Origin: Symsagittifera roscoffensis | Taxonomy: Eukaryota > Xenacoelomorpha > Acoela > Convolutidae | Direction of reading: 5' to 3' | Assembly (NCBI RefSeq): GCF_963678635.1 | Contig: NC_087065.1 | Coordinates: 2,978,001-3,042,000 of the forward strand | DNA: 64,000 nucleotides | In this document: piece after piece, positions 23,165 to 35,187 of the stretch | Layout: every line of letters starts with the position of its first letter | How positions within the stretch are numbered: the stretch's first letter is position 1 | Position numbers and translations under genes: made by a program | The notes under the pieces: generated by a model | What the model was told of the DNA's origin: nothing | The model's database searches: none | What the model saw: only the letters and a program-made list of their open reading frames with translations

Positions 23165-25215
23165 ATGATTTTTAAAAAACGTTTTCTCAAATCAAGAATA
23201 AAGTTAAAAAGGATCATAAATTTTCAATTGAAAAATTGTCTTTTTTTGCTTCTCTTTGATAACCAATCAAATAAAAAAGTATTTATACCCCTCGAGGATA
23301 TCGGAATAAATCCCGGTCCATTGATTTTATCTGACTATATTTTTCAGAAATGCCTATTTTTCTAATCAAGTTTTATTTTTTTATTAAAAATACCAAATTA
23401 TTTTGAAACATCTCCAGATGTATTGACTGAAAACTGGCAGAAACAACAACTGCAATTTCTGGCTCTGTGGAACCTGGCAATCATCTTAAGACCACTATCA
23501 AACATAAATTTTTAAAAAATTACGGTTTCTGAGTTTCCGTTGTGATGAGCCTCGAACAATCCAGAAAAAATTGGTGGATAGCTATTTTATTAATTACATC
23601 CTGGTTTCAACAATCATGATTCACCCAATGATTGTATCGTTTATGACGTCAGTTTGAAAACAGCAATTACCTTCATGTTAAGCTTAAGCAAAAATAATCT
23701 TGTGAAATTTCAACACATTTTTGACAAAAACAATTATTTAACTGGTGAAACCAGAAAAACATTAAAAACATCAGATTGGTCGAAGTTTTCTCTGCAAATC
23801 GATTTTGACAGAAAGTTTTTCAGGAGATTTTCCATGATATTGTTTTGCTCAGATGGATAGAAAGAAAAAACGGTCTTTTCACTGGCTAAACAAAATGTAT
23901 TAAAATCACCGGCAGTTCAAAGATGAAACGTGATAAATCTCGATGACAAAAATTTCAGGAAGTTCACAGAACTAAATTTTCTAATGTCCAAGAAGTGAAA
24001 GATTATGATACATTTTACACCCAAATTAATGAATCAGCGTCCTCAATAGATTGAATTGAAACAATTAAATTAGGTAAAAAGAAGATTAGCAAAGGACTGT
24101 TTATGATAATCCTTGAATGAAAAAATAGTTTGGCAATGTTTTTGGATAGACTTCTGCTTGCTTTGAGAAAAAATGAACCCATGGAATTCAGCTGAGGCCT
24201 TATATAAAGTTGCCTGTGAGATACCATCTCCTGTGAAGTAATTAGTTTATAAACTTTTTTCCGGATATACTTTAATTGAATAACATAACACTTTTCTTCA
24301 ATACAGAGGATACGAAGCTAAAAGAAACCGCAGACCAGGCTCTATTACTGCTGCAGTGGCAAAAACTTTCAAAAAATTGCTTATTCAAAAACATATCTAA
24401 AACCTAGATGAGCTTGCAAATGATAAGTAAACAACAATTTCTATTTCGGAAGCATGTTTCCACAACAGATGTTTCATTTTTATGAACAGTAATAATCAGA
24501 TCACTATTCGATAAAAGACCGTCTAAAGTATTCGAATCAGTTAATTTTTTTTTCTGTTAGAGAAATCGGAATACATAGGCTTTGGCTCAATTCTCAATAA
24601 ATCTCTTTAAAACTTATCCGACAAACATAAATCATAAAGTTGTCCTAAACGGAAGAGAATCGAGTTGACTCACAGCCTTAGCAGGAGCTCCTCAAAGTAC
24701 AGTCCTAGGACTTCTTTTATCTAATCTGTATGATAATGATATGAAAAAAAAACGATGAACTGTGTTATCATGCAGTGTGCAGTTGATACACAACTAATAA
24801 ACAATAGTGAAAAACACCAGTGCAAAAAGAATTTGGAAAAAACATCGCAAAATTGTTGAACCATTTAATCAATACCCATTGAAAGTCAATGAAAATAAAC
24901 CGATGTTATTTTTTGTTTTGGAACTATTCAAAACAAGAAGAAATTCAAGTTGGCGATCATATTACAAACATGATTGAAAAAGATAAAGACTTAGGCATCC
25001 CTATTGACATCTTACTTACATAACAAAATCATGTTAAAAGCGTTTTAATAACAATGGCACAGGGTATCAAAACCAATTTTACACTCCTAGAAATTGCACT
25101 TACTAATTTAAAACCAACGCTTATTACTTGTCTAGAATAAAAAAATTTAAAACTTTTTGCTGTTATTTTGGGTACAAAATCAAAAAAAGTAATTGCTATA
25201 CTAGATTTCAACCTT
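23165..25215 (+). mobile_element. Non-LTR retrotransposon remnant
   Basis: Degraded LINE open reading frame 2. It begins with the motif DIGINPGP near 23297-23320, as in CR1/L2-type elements that start endonuclease ORFs with GDIxxNPGP (a 2A-like motif). At about 24680 GAPQSTVLGLLLSNLY matches reverse transcriptase block GVPQGSVLGPLLF, followed at about 24770 by CAVDTQLI for FADDTQLI. Many stops and shifts; inactive. Confidence 0.6.
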
Positions 25216-25390
25216 AGCCAAAGTTAAAACTTAAATATAAATTTCTACCTGTTTGTTTTTGCTTGACTATAGATAAACATTAAACACTGACTAAATTGCT
25301 AAAAATTCCGCTCCATTTGTATAAACTCAAAAAAATGCTCAATCAATTGGTGATCATTATGCAAAAAAGAATACATTTCCAAAAAACAAT

Positions 25391-26902
25391 CTTGGACCAT
25401 CTAAGTGAGGCATCTTTGAATTCAGCTGTTTTTTTTTCTGCACAAAACCAGGCACCACTACCAAAATTCAGATAGTTTCATTTGATTTATATTCGATATG
25501 AAAAACTCCAAGGCAGTTTTTTCAATTCAAAAACATTGATTTGAATTTTTGTTTTGATTTTTGAAGAAATAGGGACATAATAGTAGGTCAAATCATAATA
25601 GGTCAAATCATATTAGTTTTAAGCAATCGCAATAAAATTCTCAGTAGCACTTCAGAAAACTGCTCGTATGGGGGCGAAGCCCCGTTTGTTCCAACAGTGA
25701 TTCTGCCTGCCTGACAAAAAATTGGTTAACAATTTAGCTAGAACGTTCAGAAAAATTTGAAAAATCTGTTTTTTTTTTCAAAAAAAAACTCTCTTTAAGA
25801 AACTCAATTTAAAAGTTTTTATAGGCATGTACTGGTCATGAATTGGTTAGAATATCATGCCTCAATTCAAATTTTGAATAATTTTTGTCAGTCAGATTCA
25901 TTCGTGGCATTTGCTATTGGAACAGTGGTAGAAACTAATAGAAAACTAGGTATTAAGCAGGCATAAACTACCAAAACTGAAAGAATTAGCTTTTTTCAGT
26001 CCCCGATAGTTTCACAAAAAGTTATGCCGAGTAAACTGTTAAGAGTTGTGTCATCTGCTTTCAGGTGGCATAAAAACTCAGCAAATACCGTTGAATTGTC
26101 AAAAAAAAAGTTCGAGAAAAAGCCACACCTGATTAAAAGTGTTCCACTATTTTTTTCAAAAATTGGATTAACTAAAATTTGCTTGCTTTCAAATTCGTCA
26201 TTGAACTGATGTAACTTTTATCTATTCACGTCGTATTTCATCTATAAATGGACTATGTGAATAATCTCACACTGAAACAATTTGGCGGAGATTGTTCACA
26301 TTGGCTAAAAAAATTTTCAGCCAATCAGGTTTGTGCATTGTAAATGCAAGCCTTGAGTTTGAATTTCGATTGCTTGAATTGGGCGTTGGATTGTGTACTT
26401 GGTCTATTGAAGCGCGTTGGCGGAAATTTCAGCTAATTTTTTGCATGCAATGAGCTTGTAAGCTAAAAAAAGATCTTTAAATTTCCTGAAATTTAATATT
26501 TATTAACGCAAATTATTCAAAATTTTACAAACAGTGGAGAAACTCAACATTTTTTGAACAAAGACAATAATAATAATTACTGCACAACTTGTAAAAGAAA
26601 TGATTTAAGACAATTTTAATGATTTCCAAGACAAATTTCCGTAAGCCAACTGGCATGGGTCTATCTAATATAACATTTCAGAAAAAATGTTTTGTACATT
26701 TTTGGCGTAGAATAAATTACATTTGCAAAAAAATTGCTCTATCAATTTTTGGTCATAAAACAAAAATCCACACCACTAATCTCTGGAATTTTTCATCTCA
26801 ATTATATGTCAAACGAACTCATCTGGATTTTGTATGTGGTACCTGATTTTGCGCAGAAAAAAAACGGCTGAACTTGAAGATGCCTCACTAAGATGGTCCG
26901 AG
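25391..26902. mobile_element. 1.5-kb terminal-inverted-repeat element
   Basis: The left end CTTGGACCATCTAAGTGAGG is inverted at 26883-26902. The match runs inward for at least 130 bases through GCACAAAACCAGGCACCAC and GATGAAAAA(C/T)TCC. The interior has short plus frames (26024-26209, 26619-26846) without transposase motifs. Its outer 100 bases resemble the GTTCCGACC dispersed family, so both may derive from one DNA transposon group. Confidence 0.7.
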
Positions 26903-27129
26903 CAAAAATAGTTTGGGTTTTCTGTTTAGATTTCATAAGTTTTATTTATTTTGTTCAGCTTCACTTGATCATTCAAATGATTTAGTTGAAGTTTGAACTT
27001 GATCAGCTGGACAACATTAAAACATTCAGTGAATATATCAAAACAACATCAGTTTACTCAACCATCCATTTGATTGTACAAGATTTTTGTTAAAACTAGC
27101 CACCAATACTTTAACTCGTAACTACAATC

Positions 27130-27421
27130 ATGTCAATCATCTCAGTTTCGTTTCGCATCCAGTGCATTATCATTTTGTGCTCGTTTGCAGATTCCTTGAC
27201 AAAAAATGTTAATGAAAGAAACAATACCAAAACTCTGTTCAGTTTTTCGGGGCCAATTCAGTCCAAACTGATCGGTGGTTTCAGAAGTAGTGCCAGACCT
27301 TTTTTTGTCAAACTTCATGCTGAATTTGGCGCCAATCGCAGAGATTATGAGTTTTGTGGGGGAGTTGTGATTCACCCCAGATGGGTGTTGTCAGCTGCTC
27401 ATTGCGTTGACCTCAAAAACA
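27130..27421 (+). CDS. Secreted serine protease homologue, exon 1
   Basis: Encodes residues 1-97 of a 291-residue protein completed by 40622-40718 and 41212-41698. A signal peptide (residues about 1-22) precedes a short propeptide and the activation-type sequence KLIGG (about 46-50). The histidine motif SAAHC (His91) has the usual CGG(V) block before it. The exon ends ...AAACA|GTGAGT with one base of a split codon, completed by exon 2. Chymotrypsin-fold enzymes of this kind are secreted and cut peptide bonds. Here the later active-site serine is missing, so the product is probably a non-catalytic homologue. A TATA-like GAATATATC lies 90-100 bases upstream. Confidence 0.88.
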
Positions 27422-27630
27422 GTGAGTTGAATTCACATTTCGAGTCTTTTCTGTTTCTAAGCCCGAAATTCCTGTTTATTGTTATTTTGAAAAATGAATC
27501 ATATCCTCGAATCTGATTTTGTTAGAAATTAGCTCTAGCCAAATCTTGAGTCACATTATAATGAGAAGCTTATTCAACAGTTGGGCATTTTTGAGCCGTA
27601 TAACAGAAAATACGAGAGATTTTTAGTGTT

Positions 27631-30600
27631 TCGACTTCATGTTGTGACTAAATAGGCCGAACCACGTCGGTATCATAGTTGACCAAAAATCTGTGGTCGC
27701 ACAATAATGTAGTAGCCGGACCAATACTCGATCTGAGGGTCCAAACATGAAAACCGACCACGAAATTTATTTTTTGGTAGGTGGATCAATTTAACATCCT
27801 CCCCCTAAATGATCCGATTTGAGCTCCGTCACCCAAGTGTTGTTCCGACCATTGAAAATGGGGAGGAACTTTGTATTCGGGTGTGTTTTAGTTTTCAACG
27901 CAAAAAGAGGTACCACAAACAATGATCGCACTGGGTTGAGTAATATATCATATTAAAGCATTTTCAGTCATAACTTGAACCACATTAAAAATTTTCAAAA
28001 CGTTTTCAAAGTGTCGAGAAAAATCGGTTTGAAATTTTTTATTTTTGTCTTAACTCGAAGGAATAAAGGAAGCGAACAGGCTTAAAAACTGAATTATGCC
28101 TAGTTTAAGACCTTAAATTTTAATTTTACGCAAGTAAACCAGTTTATGACATTTTTTAGCTTCATTTTGGGAACCAAAAATTTCAAAAACTTTTTTTTTT
28201 CTTTTCAGTTTTTCTTGTCATTTTCTGCAAAATTTTGTGTCCAACTTGCTTATATTACTATGAATGTCTAATAAGCTTGAGGTAAGCTTTCACGTCAGAA
28301 CCTTTTATCCCACCAAACAGAAAAAAACTACACTTATTTGGAAAAAAAAAACTTTCTAAACCGTAGTTTTGTGAAGACTATGGTCGGATCATTCTTTGCT
28401 ACATTAACCGGCTATCCTTTTTTTTATTTAGATTTAAATCGTCTAGCTCTGCATAAATACTCAATTTTGATTGGCTTGAGTTTGTCAAGTTAGAACAATT
28501 TTGACACTTTTACTCCAAATACACCTGAAGGGAAAGGATTGAGCACAAAAAAGCTGGCTATATATTTTCGGAATAATGTTGTTGTTTCCTTATCTTGTTT
28601 GTTGTTTCCAGGTTTTTCAAACATAGAAAAATTCAAATTCAACAGTTCTCATAGAAGCGAACAAGTTCTTTTTTTTGTTTCCTTTGTTTTTTTGTGTAAT
28701 ATGGTTTGAAATAACAAACTTTAAAAAAAACGGTACAAAAACACGGTGCAATAAACACGGTACTAAAGCTCAGTTTTATAACAATTCAATGATCTTTAAG
28801 ACGCACTAATCCGTTAGTTTATTTTTTCTATTAATTTTGTTAAAATTTTTCTGTTCTTTTTTGTTTTACTGAAAAAGAATCTTTTAAAAAAACGTTTTTA
28901 AAAGATGTTTACCTTATTTCTTAGTTTTTTTCTGTTAATTTTTTCAATCAGCATTTTCGACTGTATTGGTGACTTTCAGCAACTTATTTCGTTCGAGAGT
29001 AATATCTTTACTGAGTTGCTTTCGGCAACCGGGTTCAGATGTGTCTAAACTAGAAAAAACCCCATAATTGCGATTTTCAGCAATTTCGGTTGAACAAAAT
29101 AAAGAACAAATTGAACGAATTTTCAAAGTACTAGCAAAGTAAGTTATTACTTGAATCAGACTGCAAGCTCAGCAGTCTGTTGATCAAATCACTCTGAAGT
29201 AAAATCGAGCTGGTTAAAAAACAAAGAAAGTGTTTCTGAAAATATGAGCAGATAATATCAAAAATCAAAATGTAGAAATATATTGGCGATATAAACAACA
29301 GAAAAAGGCTAGAAAAAAGAGTAATACCTAAAACTTTTTGGGAACCAAAAATTTCAAAAACTTTTTCTTTTTTTTCAGTTTTTCTTGTCATTTTCTACAA
29401 AATATTGTATAACAGAAATTACGAGAGATTTTTAGTGTTTCGACTTCATGTTGTGACTAAATAGGCCGAACCACGTCGGTATCATAGTTGACCAAAAATC
29501 TGTGGTCGCACAATAATGTAGTAGCCGGACCAATACTCGATCTGAGGGTCCAAACATGAAAACCGACCACGAAATTTATTTTTTGGTAGGTGGATCAATT
29601 TAACATCCTCCCCCTAAATGATCCGATTTGAGCTCCGTCACCCAAGTGTTGTTCCGACCATTGAAAATGGGGAGGAACTTTGTATTCGGGTGTGTTTTAG
29701 TTTTCAACGCAAAAAGAGGTACCACAAACAATGATCGCACTGGGTTGAGTAATATATCATATTAAAGCATTTTCAGTCATAACTTGAACCACATTAAAAA
29801 TTTTCAAAACGTTTTCAAAGTGTCGAGAAAAATCGGTTTGAAATTTTTTATTTTTGTCTTAACTCGAAGGAATAAAGGAAGCGAACAGGCTTAAAAACTG
29901 ACTTATGCCTAATTTAAGACCTTAAATTTTAATTTTACGCAAGTAAACCAGTTTATGAAATTTTTTAGCTTCATTTTGGGAACCAAAAATTTCAAAAACT
30001 TTTTTTTTTCAGTTTTCCTTGTCATTTTCTACAAAATTTTGTGTCCAACTTGCTTATATTATTCTGAATGTCTAATAGGCTTGAAGCACGCTTTCACGTC
30101 AGAACCTTTTATCCCACCAAACAGAAAAAAAACTACACTTATTTTGAAAAAAAAAACTTTCTAAACCGTAGTTTTGTGAAGACTATGGTCGGATCATTCT
30201 GTGCTACATTAACCGGCTATCCTTTTTTTATTTAGATTTGAATCGCCTAGCTCTGCATAAGTACTCAATTTTGATTGGCTTGAGTTTGCCAAGTTAGAAC
30301 AATTTTGACACCTTTACCCCAAATACACCTGAAGCTAAAGGATTGAGCACAAAAAAGCTGGCTATATATTTTCGGAAAAATGTTGTTGTTTCCTTATCTT
30401 GTTTGTATTTTCCAGGTTTTTTAAACATAGACAAATTCAAATTAAACAGTTCTCATAGAAGTGAACGAGTTCTATTTTTTTGTTTCCTTTGTTTTTTTTT
30501 GTGTATTATGGTTTGAAATAACAAACTTTATAAAAAACGGTACAAAAACACGGTGCAATAAACACGGTACTAAAGCTCAGTTTTATAACAATTCAATGAT

Positions 30601-33600
30601 CTTTAAGACGCACTAATCCGTTAGTTTATTTTTCCTTTTAATTTTGTTAAAACTTTTCTGTTCTTTTTTTTTTTACTGAAAAAAACTTTAAAAAAAAACG
30701 TTTTTAAAAGATGTTTACCTTATTTCTTAGTTTGTTTTCTGTTAATTTTTTCAATCAGCATTTTCGACTGTAGTGGTGATTTTCAGCAACTTATTTCGTT
30801 CGAAAGTAATATCTTTACCGAGTTGCTTTCGGCAACCGGGTTGAGATGTGTCTAAACTAGAAAAAACCCCATAATTGCGATTTTCAGCAATTTCGGTTGA
30901 ACAAAATAAAGAACAAATTGAACGAATTTTCAAAGTACCAGCAAAGTAAGTTATTACTTGAATCAGACTGCAAGCCCAGCAGTCTGTTGATCAAATCACT
31001 CTGAAGTAAAATCGAGCTGGTTAAAAAACAAAGAAAGTGTTTCTGAAAATATGAGCAGATAATATCAAAAACCAAAATGTAGAAATATATTGGCGATATA
31101 AACAACAGAAAAAGGCTAGAAAAAAGAGTAATACCTAGAACTTTTTGGGAACCAAAAATTTCAAAAACTTTTTCTTTTTTTTCAGTTTTTCGTGTCATTT
31201 TCTACAAAATATTGTATAACAGAAAATACGAGAAATTTTTAGTGTTTCGACTTCATGTTGTGACTAAATAGGCCGAACCACGTCGGTATCATAATTGACC
31301 AAAAATCTGTGGTCGCACAATAATGTAGTAGCCGGACCAAAACTCGATCTGAGGGTCCAACCATGAAAACCGACCATGAAATTTATTTTTTGGTAGGTGG
31401 ATCAATTTAACATCCTCCCCCTAAATGATCCGATTTGAGCTCCGTCACCCAAGTGTTGTTCCGACCATTGAAAATGGGGAGGAACTTTGTATTCGGGTGT
31501 GTTTTAGTTTTCAACGCAAAAAGAGGTACCACAAACAATGATCGCACTGGGTTGAGTAATATATCATATTAAAGCCTTTTCAGTCATAACTTGAACCACA
31601 TTAAAATTTTTCAAAACGTTTTCAAAGTGTCGAGAAAAATCGGTTTGAAATTTTTTATTTTTGTCTTAACTCGAAAAAATAAAGGAAGCGAGCAGGCTTA
31701 AAAACTGAATTATGCCTAATTTAAGACCTTAAACTTTAATTTTACGCAAGTAAACCAGTTTATGAAATTTTTTAGCTTCATTTTGGGAACCAAAAATTTC
31801 AAAAACTTTTTTTTTTCAGTTTTCCTTGTCATTTTCTACAAAATTTTGTGTCCAACTTGCTTATATTACTATGAATGTCTAATAAGCTTGAAGTACGCTT
31901 TCACGTCAGAACCTTTTATCCCACCAAACAGAAAAAAACTACACTTATTTGGAAAAAAAAACTTTCTAAACCGTAGTTTTGTGAAGACTATGGTCGGATC
32001 ATTCTGTGCTACATTAACCGGCTATACTTTTTTTATTTAGATTTGAATCGCCTAGCTCTGCACTCAATTTTGATTGGCTTGAGGTTGCCAAGTTAGAACA
32101 ATTTTGACACCTTTACCCCAAATACACCTGAAGGTAAAGGATTGAGCACAAAAAAGCTGGCTATATATTTTCGGAAAAATGTTGTTGTTTCCTTATCTTG
32201 TTTGTATTTTCCAGGTTTTTTAAACATAGACAAATTCAAATTCAACAGTTCTCATAGAAGCGAACGAGTTCTATTTTTTTGTTTCCTTTGTTTTTTTTTG
32301 TGTATTATGGTTTGAAATAACAAACTTTATAAAAAACGGTACAAAAACACGGTGCAATAAACACGGTACTAAAGCTCAGTTTTATAACAATTCAATGATC
32401 TTTAAGACGCACTAAACCGTTAGTTTATTTTTCCTTTTAATTTTGTTAAAACTTTTGTGTTCTTTTTTGTTTTACTGAAAAAAACTTTTAAAAAAAACGT
32501 TTTTAAAAGATGTTTACCTTATTTCTTAGTTTTTTTTCTGTTAATTTTTTCAATCAGCATTTTCGACTGTAGTGGTGCTTTTCAGCAACTTATTTCGTTC
32601 GAAAGTAATATCTTTACCGAGTTGCTTTCGGCAACCGGGTTGAGATGTGTCTAAACTAGAAAAAACCCCATAATTGCGATTTTCAGCAACTTCGGTTGAA
32701 CAAAATAAAGAACAAATTGAACGAATTTTCAAAGTACTAGCAAAGTAAGTTATTACTTGAATCAGACTGCAAGCCCAGCAGTCTGTTGATCAAATCACTC
32801 TGAAGTAAAATCGAGCTGGTTAAAAAACAAAGAAAGTGTTTCTGAAAATATGAGCAGATAATATCAAAAATCAAAATGTAGAAATATATTGGCGATATAA
32901 ACAACAGAAAAAGGCTAGAAAAAAGAGTAATACCTAGAACTTTTTGGGAACCAAAAATTTCAAAAACTTTTTCTTTTTTTTCAGTTTTTCTTGTCATTTT
33001 CTACAAAATATTGTATAACAGAAAATACGAGAAATTTTTAGTGTTTCGACTTCATGTTGTGACTAAATAGGCCGAACCACGTCGGTATCATAGTTGACCA
33101 AAAATCTGTGGTCGCACAATAATGTAGTAGCCGGACCAAAACTCGATCTGAGGGTCCAATCATGAAAACCGACCATGAAATTTATTTTTTGGTAGGTGGA
33201 TCAATTTAACATCCTCCCCCTAAATGATCCGATTTGAGCTCCGTCACCCAAGTGTTGTTCCGACCATTGAAAATGGGGAGGAACTTTGTATTCGGGTGTG
33301 TTTTAGTTTTCAACGCAAAAAGAGGTACCACAAACAATGATTGCACTGGGTTGAGTAATATATCATATTAAAGCCTTTTCAGTCATAACTTGAACCACAT
33401 TAAAATTTTTCAAAACGTTTTCAAAGTGTCGAGAAAAATCGGTTTGAAATTTTTTATTTTTGTCTTAACTCGAAAGAATAAAGGAAGCGAGCAGGCTTAA
33501 AAACTGAATTATGCCTAATTTAAGACCTTAAACTTTAATTTTACGCAAGTAAACCAGTTTATGAAATTTTTTAGCTTCATTTTGGGAACCAAAAATTTCA

Positions 33601-34722
33601 AAAACTTTTTTTTTCAGTTTTTCTTGTCATTTTCTACAAATTTTTGTGTCCAACTTGCTTATATTACTATGAATGTCTAATAAGCTTGAAGTACGATTTC
33701 ACGTCAGAACCTTTTATCCCACCAAACAGAAAAAAACTACACTTATTTGGAAAAAAAACTTTCTAAACCGTAGTTTTGTGAAGACTATGGTCGGATCATT
33801 CTGTGCTACATTAACCGGCTATACTTTTTTTATTTAGATTTGAATCGCCTAGCTCTGCATAAATACTCAATTTTGATTGGCTTGAGGTTGCCAAGTTAGA
33901 ACAATTTTGACACCTTTACCCCAAATACACCTGAAGGGAAAGGATTGAGCACAAAAAAGTTGGCTATATATTTTCGGAAAATTGTTGTTTTTTCATTATC
34001 TGTTTTGTTTTTTCCAGGTTTTTCAACCATAGACAAATTCAAATTCAACAGTTCTCATAGAAGCGAATGAGTTCTATTTTTTGTTTACTCTGTTTTTTTT
34101 GTGTAATATGGTTTGAAATAACAAACTTTATTAAAAAAACGGTACAAAAACACGTTGCAATAAACGCGGTACTAAAGCTCAGTTTTATAACAATTAATCT
34201 TTAAGACGCATTAATCCGTTAGTTTATTTTATTTTTTAAATTTGTTAAAACTTTTATGTTCTCTTATGTTTTACTGAAAAAAAACTTTTAAAAAACCGTT
34301 TTTAAAAGATGTTTACCTTATTTCTTAGTTTTTTTTCTGATTTTTTTTCAATCAGCATTTTCGACTGTAGTTGTGATTTTTAGCAACTTCTTACCGAGTT
34401 GCTTTCGGCAACCGGGTTGAGATGTTTCTAAACTAGACAAAGTCCTATAATTGCGATTTTCAGCAATTTTGGTTGAACAAATTAAAGAACAAATTGAACG
34501 AATTTTTAAAGTATTAGCAAAGTAAGTTATTACTTGAATCAGATTGCAAGTCCCAGCAGTCTGTTGATCAAATCACTCTAAAGTAAAATCGAGCTGGTTG
34601 AAAAACGAAGAAAATGTTTCTGAAAATATGAGCAGATAATATCAAAAATTAAAATGTAGAAATATATTAGCGATATAAACAACAGAAAAAGGCTAGAAAA
34701 AGGAGTAATACCTAAAACTGAA
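27631..34722 (+). repeat. 1.8-kb tandem array, four units
   Basis: Landmark TCGACTTCATGTTGTGACTA occurs at 27631, 29440, 31247 and 33046 (periods 1809, 1807, 1799). Each unit contains the GTTCCGACC-family segment, a block around TAGCTTCATTTTGGGAACC and a block ending AGTAATACCTA(A/G)AACT. Units 1-3 are joined by a 70-base copy of their own interior (TTTTGGGAACCAAAAATTTC... to ACAAAATATTGT) fused to ATAACAGAAAATACGA. Short frames recur on both strands, but poly-T length changes shift them, so I judge the units non-coding. Confidence 0.9.
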
Positions 34723-35187
34723 TCTCCATTTTTTTGCAAAACGTTGCTCATCACCGCAAAATCATGAATTCTTAGAGCTTTTGTTAAAACTAAAATTAAT
34801 AAGCCACAAACTTTAGCTCTTAGCTCTTACTGAACCCTGCCAAAATTTAAAAAGATTATATGGGGTTTGATATTTTCAAATCGGCACGTTGTCAACATAT
34901 AGAAACAGTGAATGAAAACAGACGCGGTGTAGGTGTTGCTTTCTACGAAAGCAAAAGTATCTCATTTAAAAAAGTTAAAGGACTGACTTCAGACAAAATG
35001 CAAATTTTGACTATTTTGTGCTAAAACAGCAGAGAGAAAAAATTTCCTTTTGTTGTCTTTAAAGTAACTCAAATAAACAATTGAAAGTCTCTTGATCAGT
35101 TACAAGCTTATCTGTTCCGAGTTGAAAATACAACCTGGAAACATGCACACTATATGTGGAGACTCTATATGTGGAGACACTTTATAT
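34723..35187 (+). mobile_element. LINE endonuclease fragment, first duplicate
   Basis: At 34860-35090 lies a copy of the retrotransposon endonuclease piece seen whole at 37646-37870 (peptide RRGVGVAFYESKSISFKK), broken by TAA at about 35023. It is followed by CTATATGTGGAGAC repeats and the junction to the duplicated exon 1 region. Confidence 0.65.
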
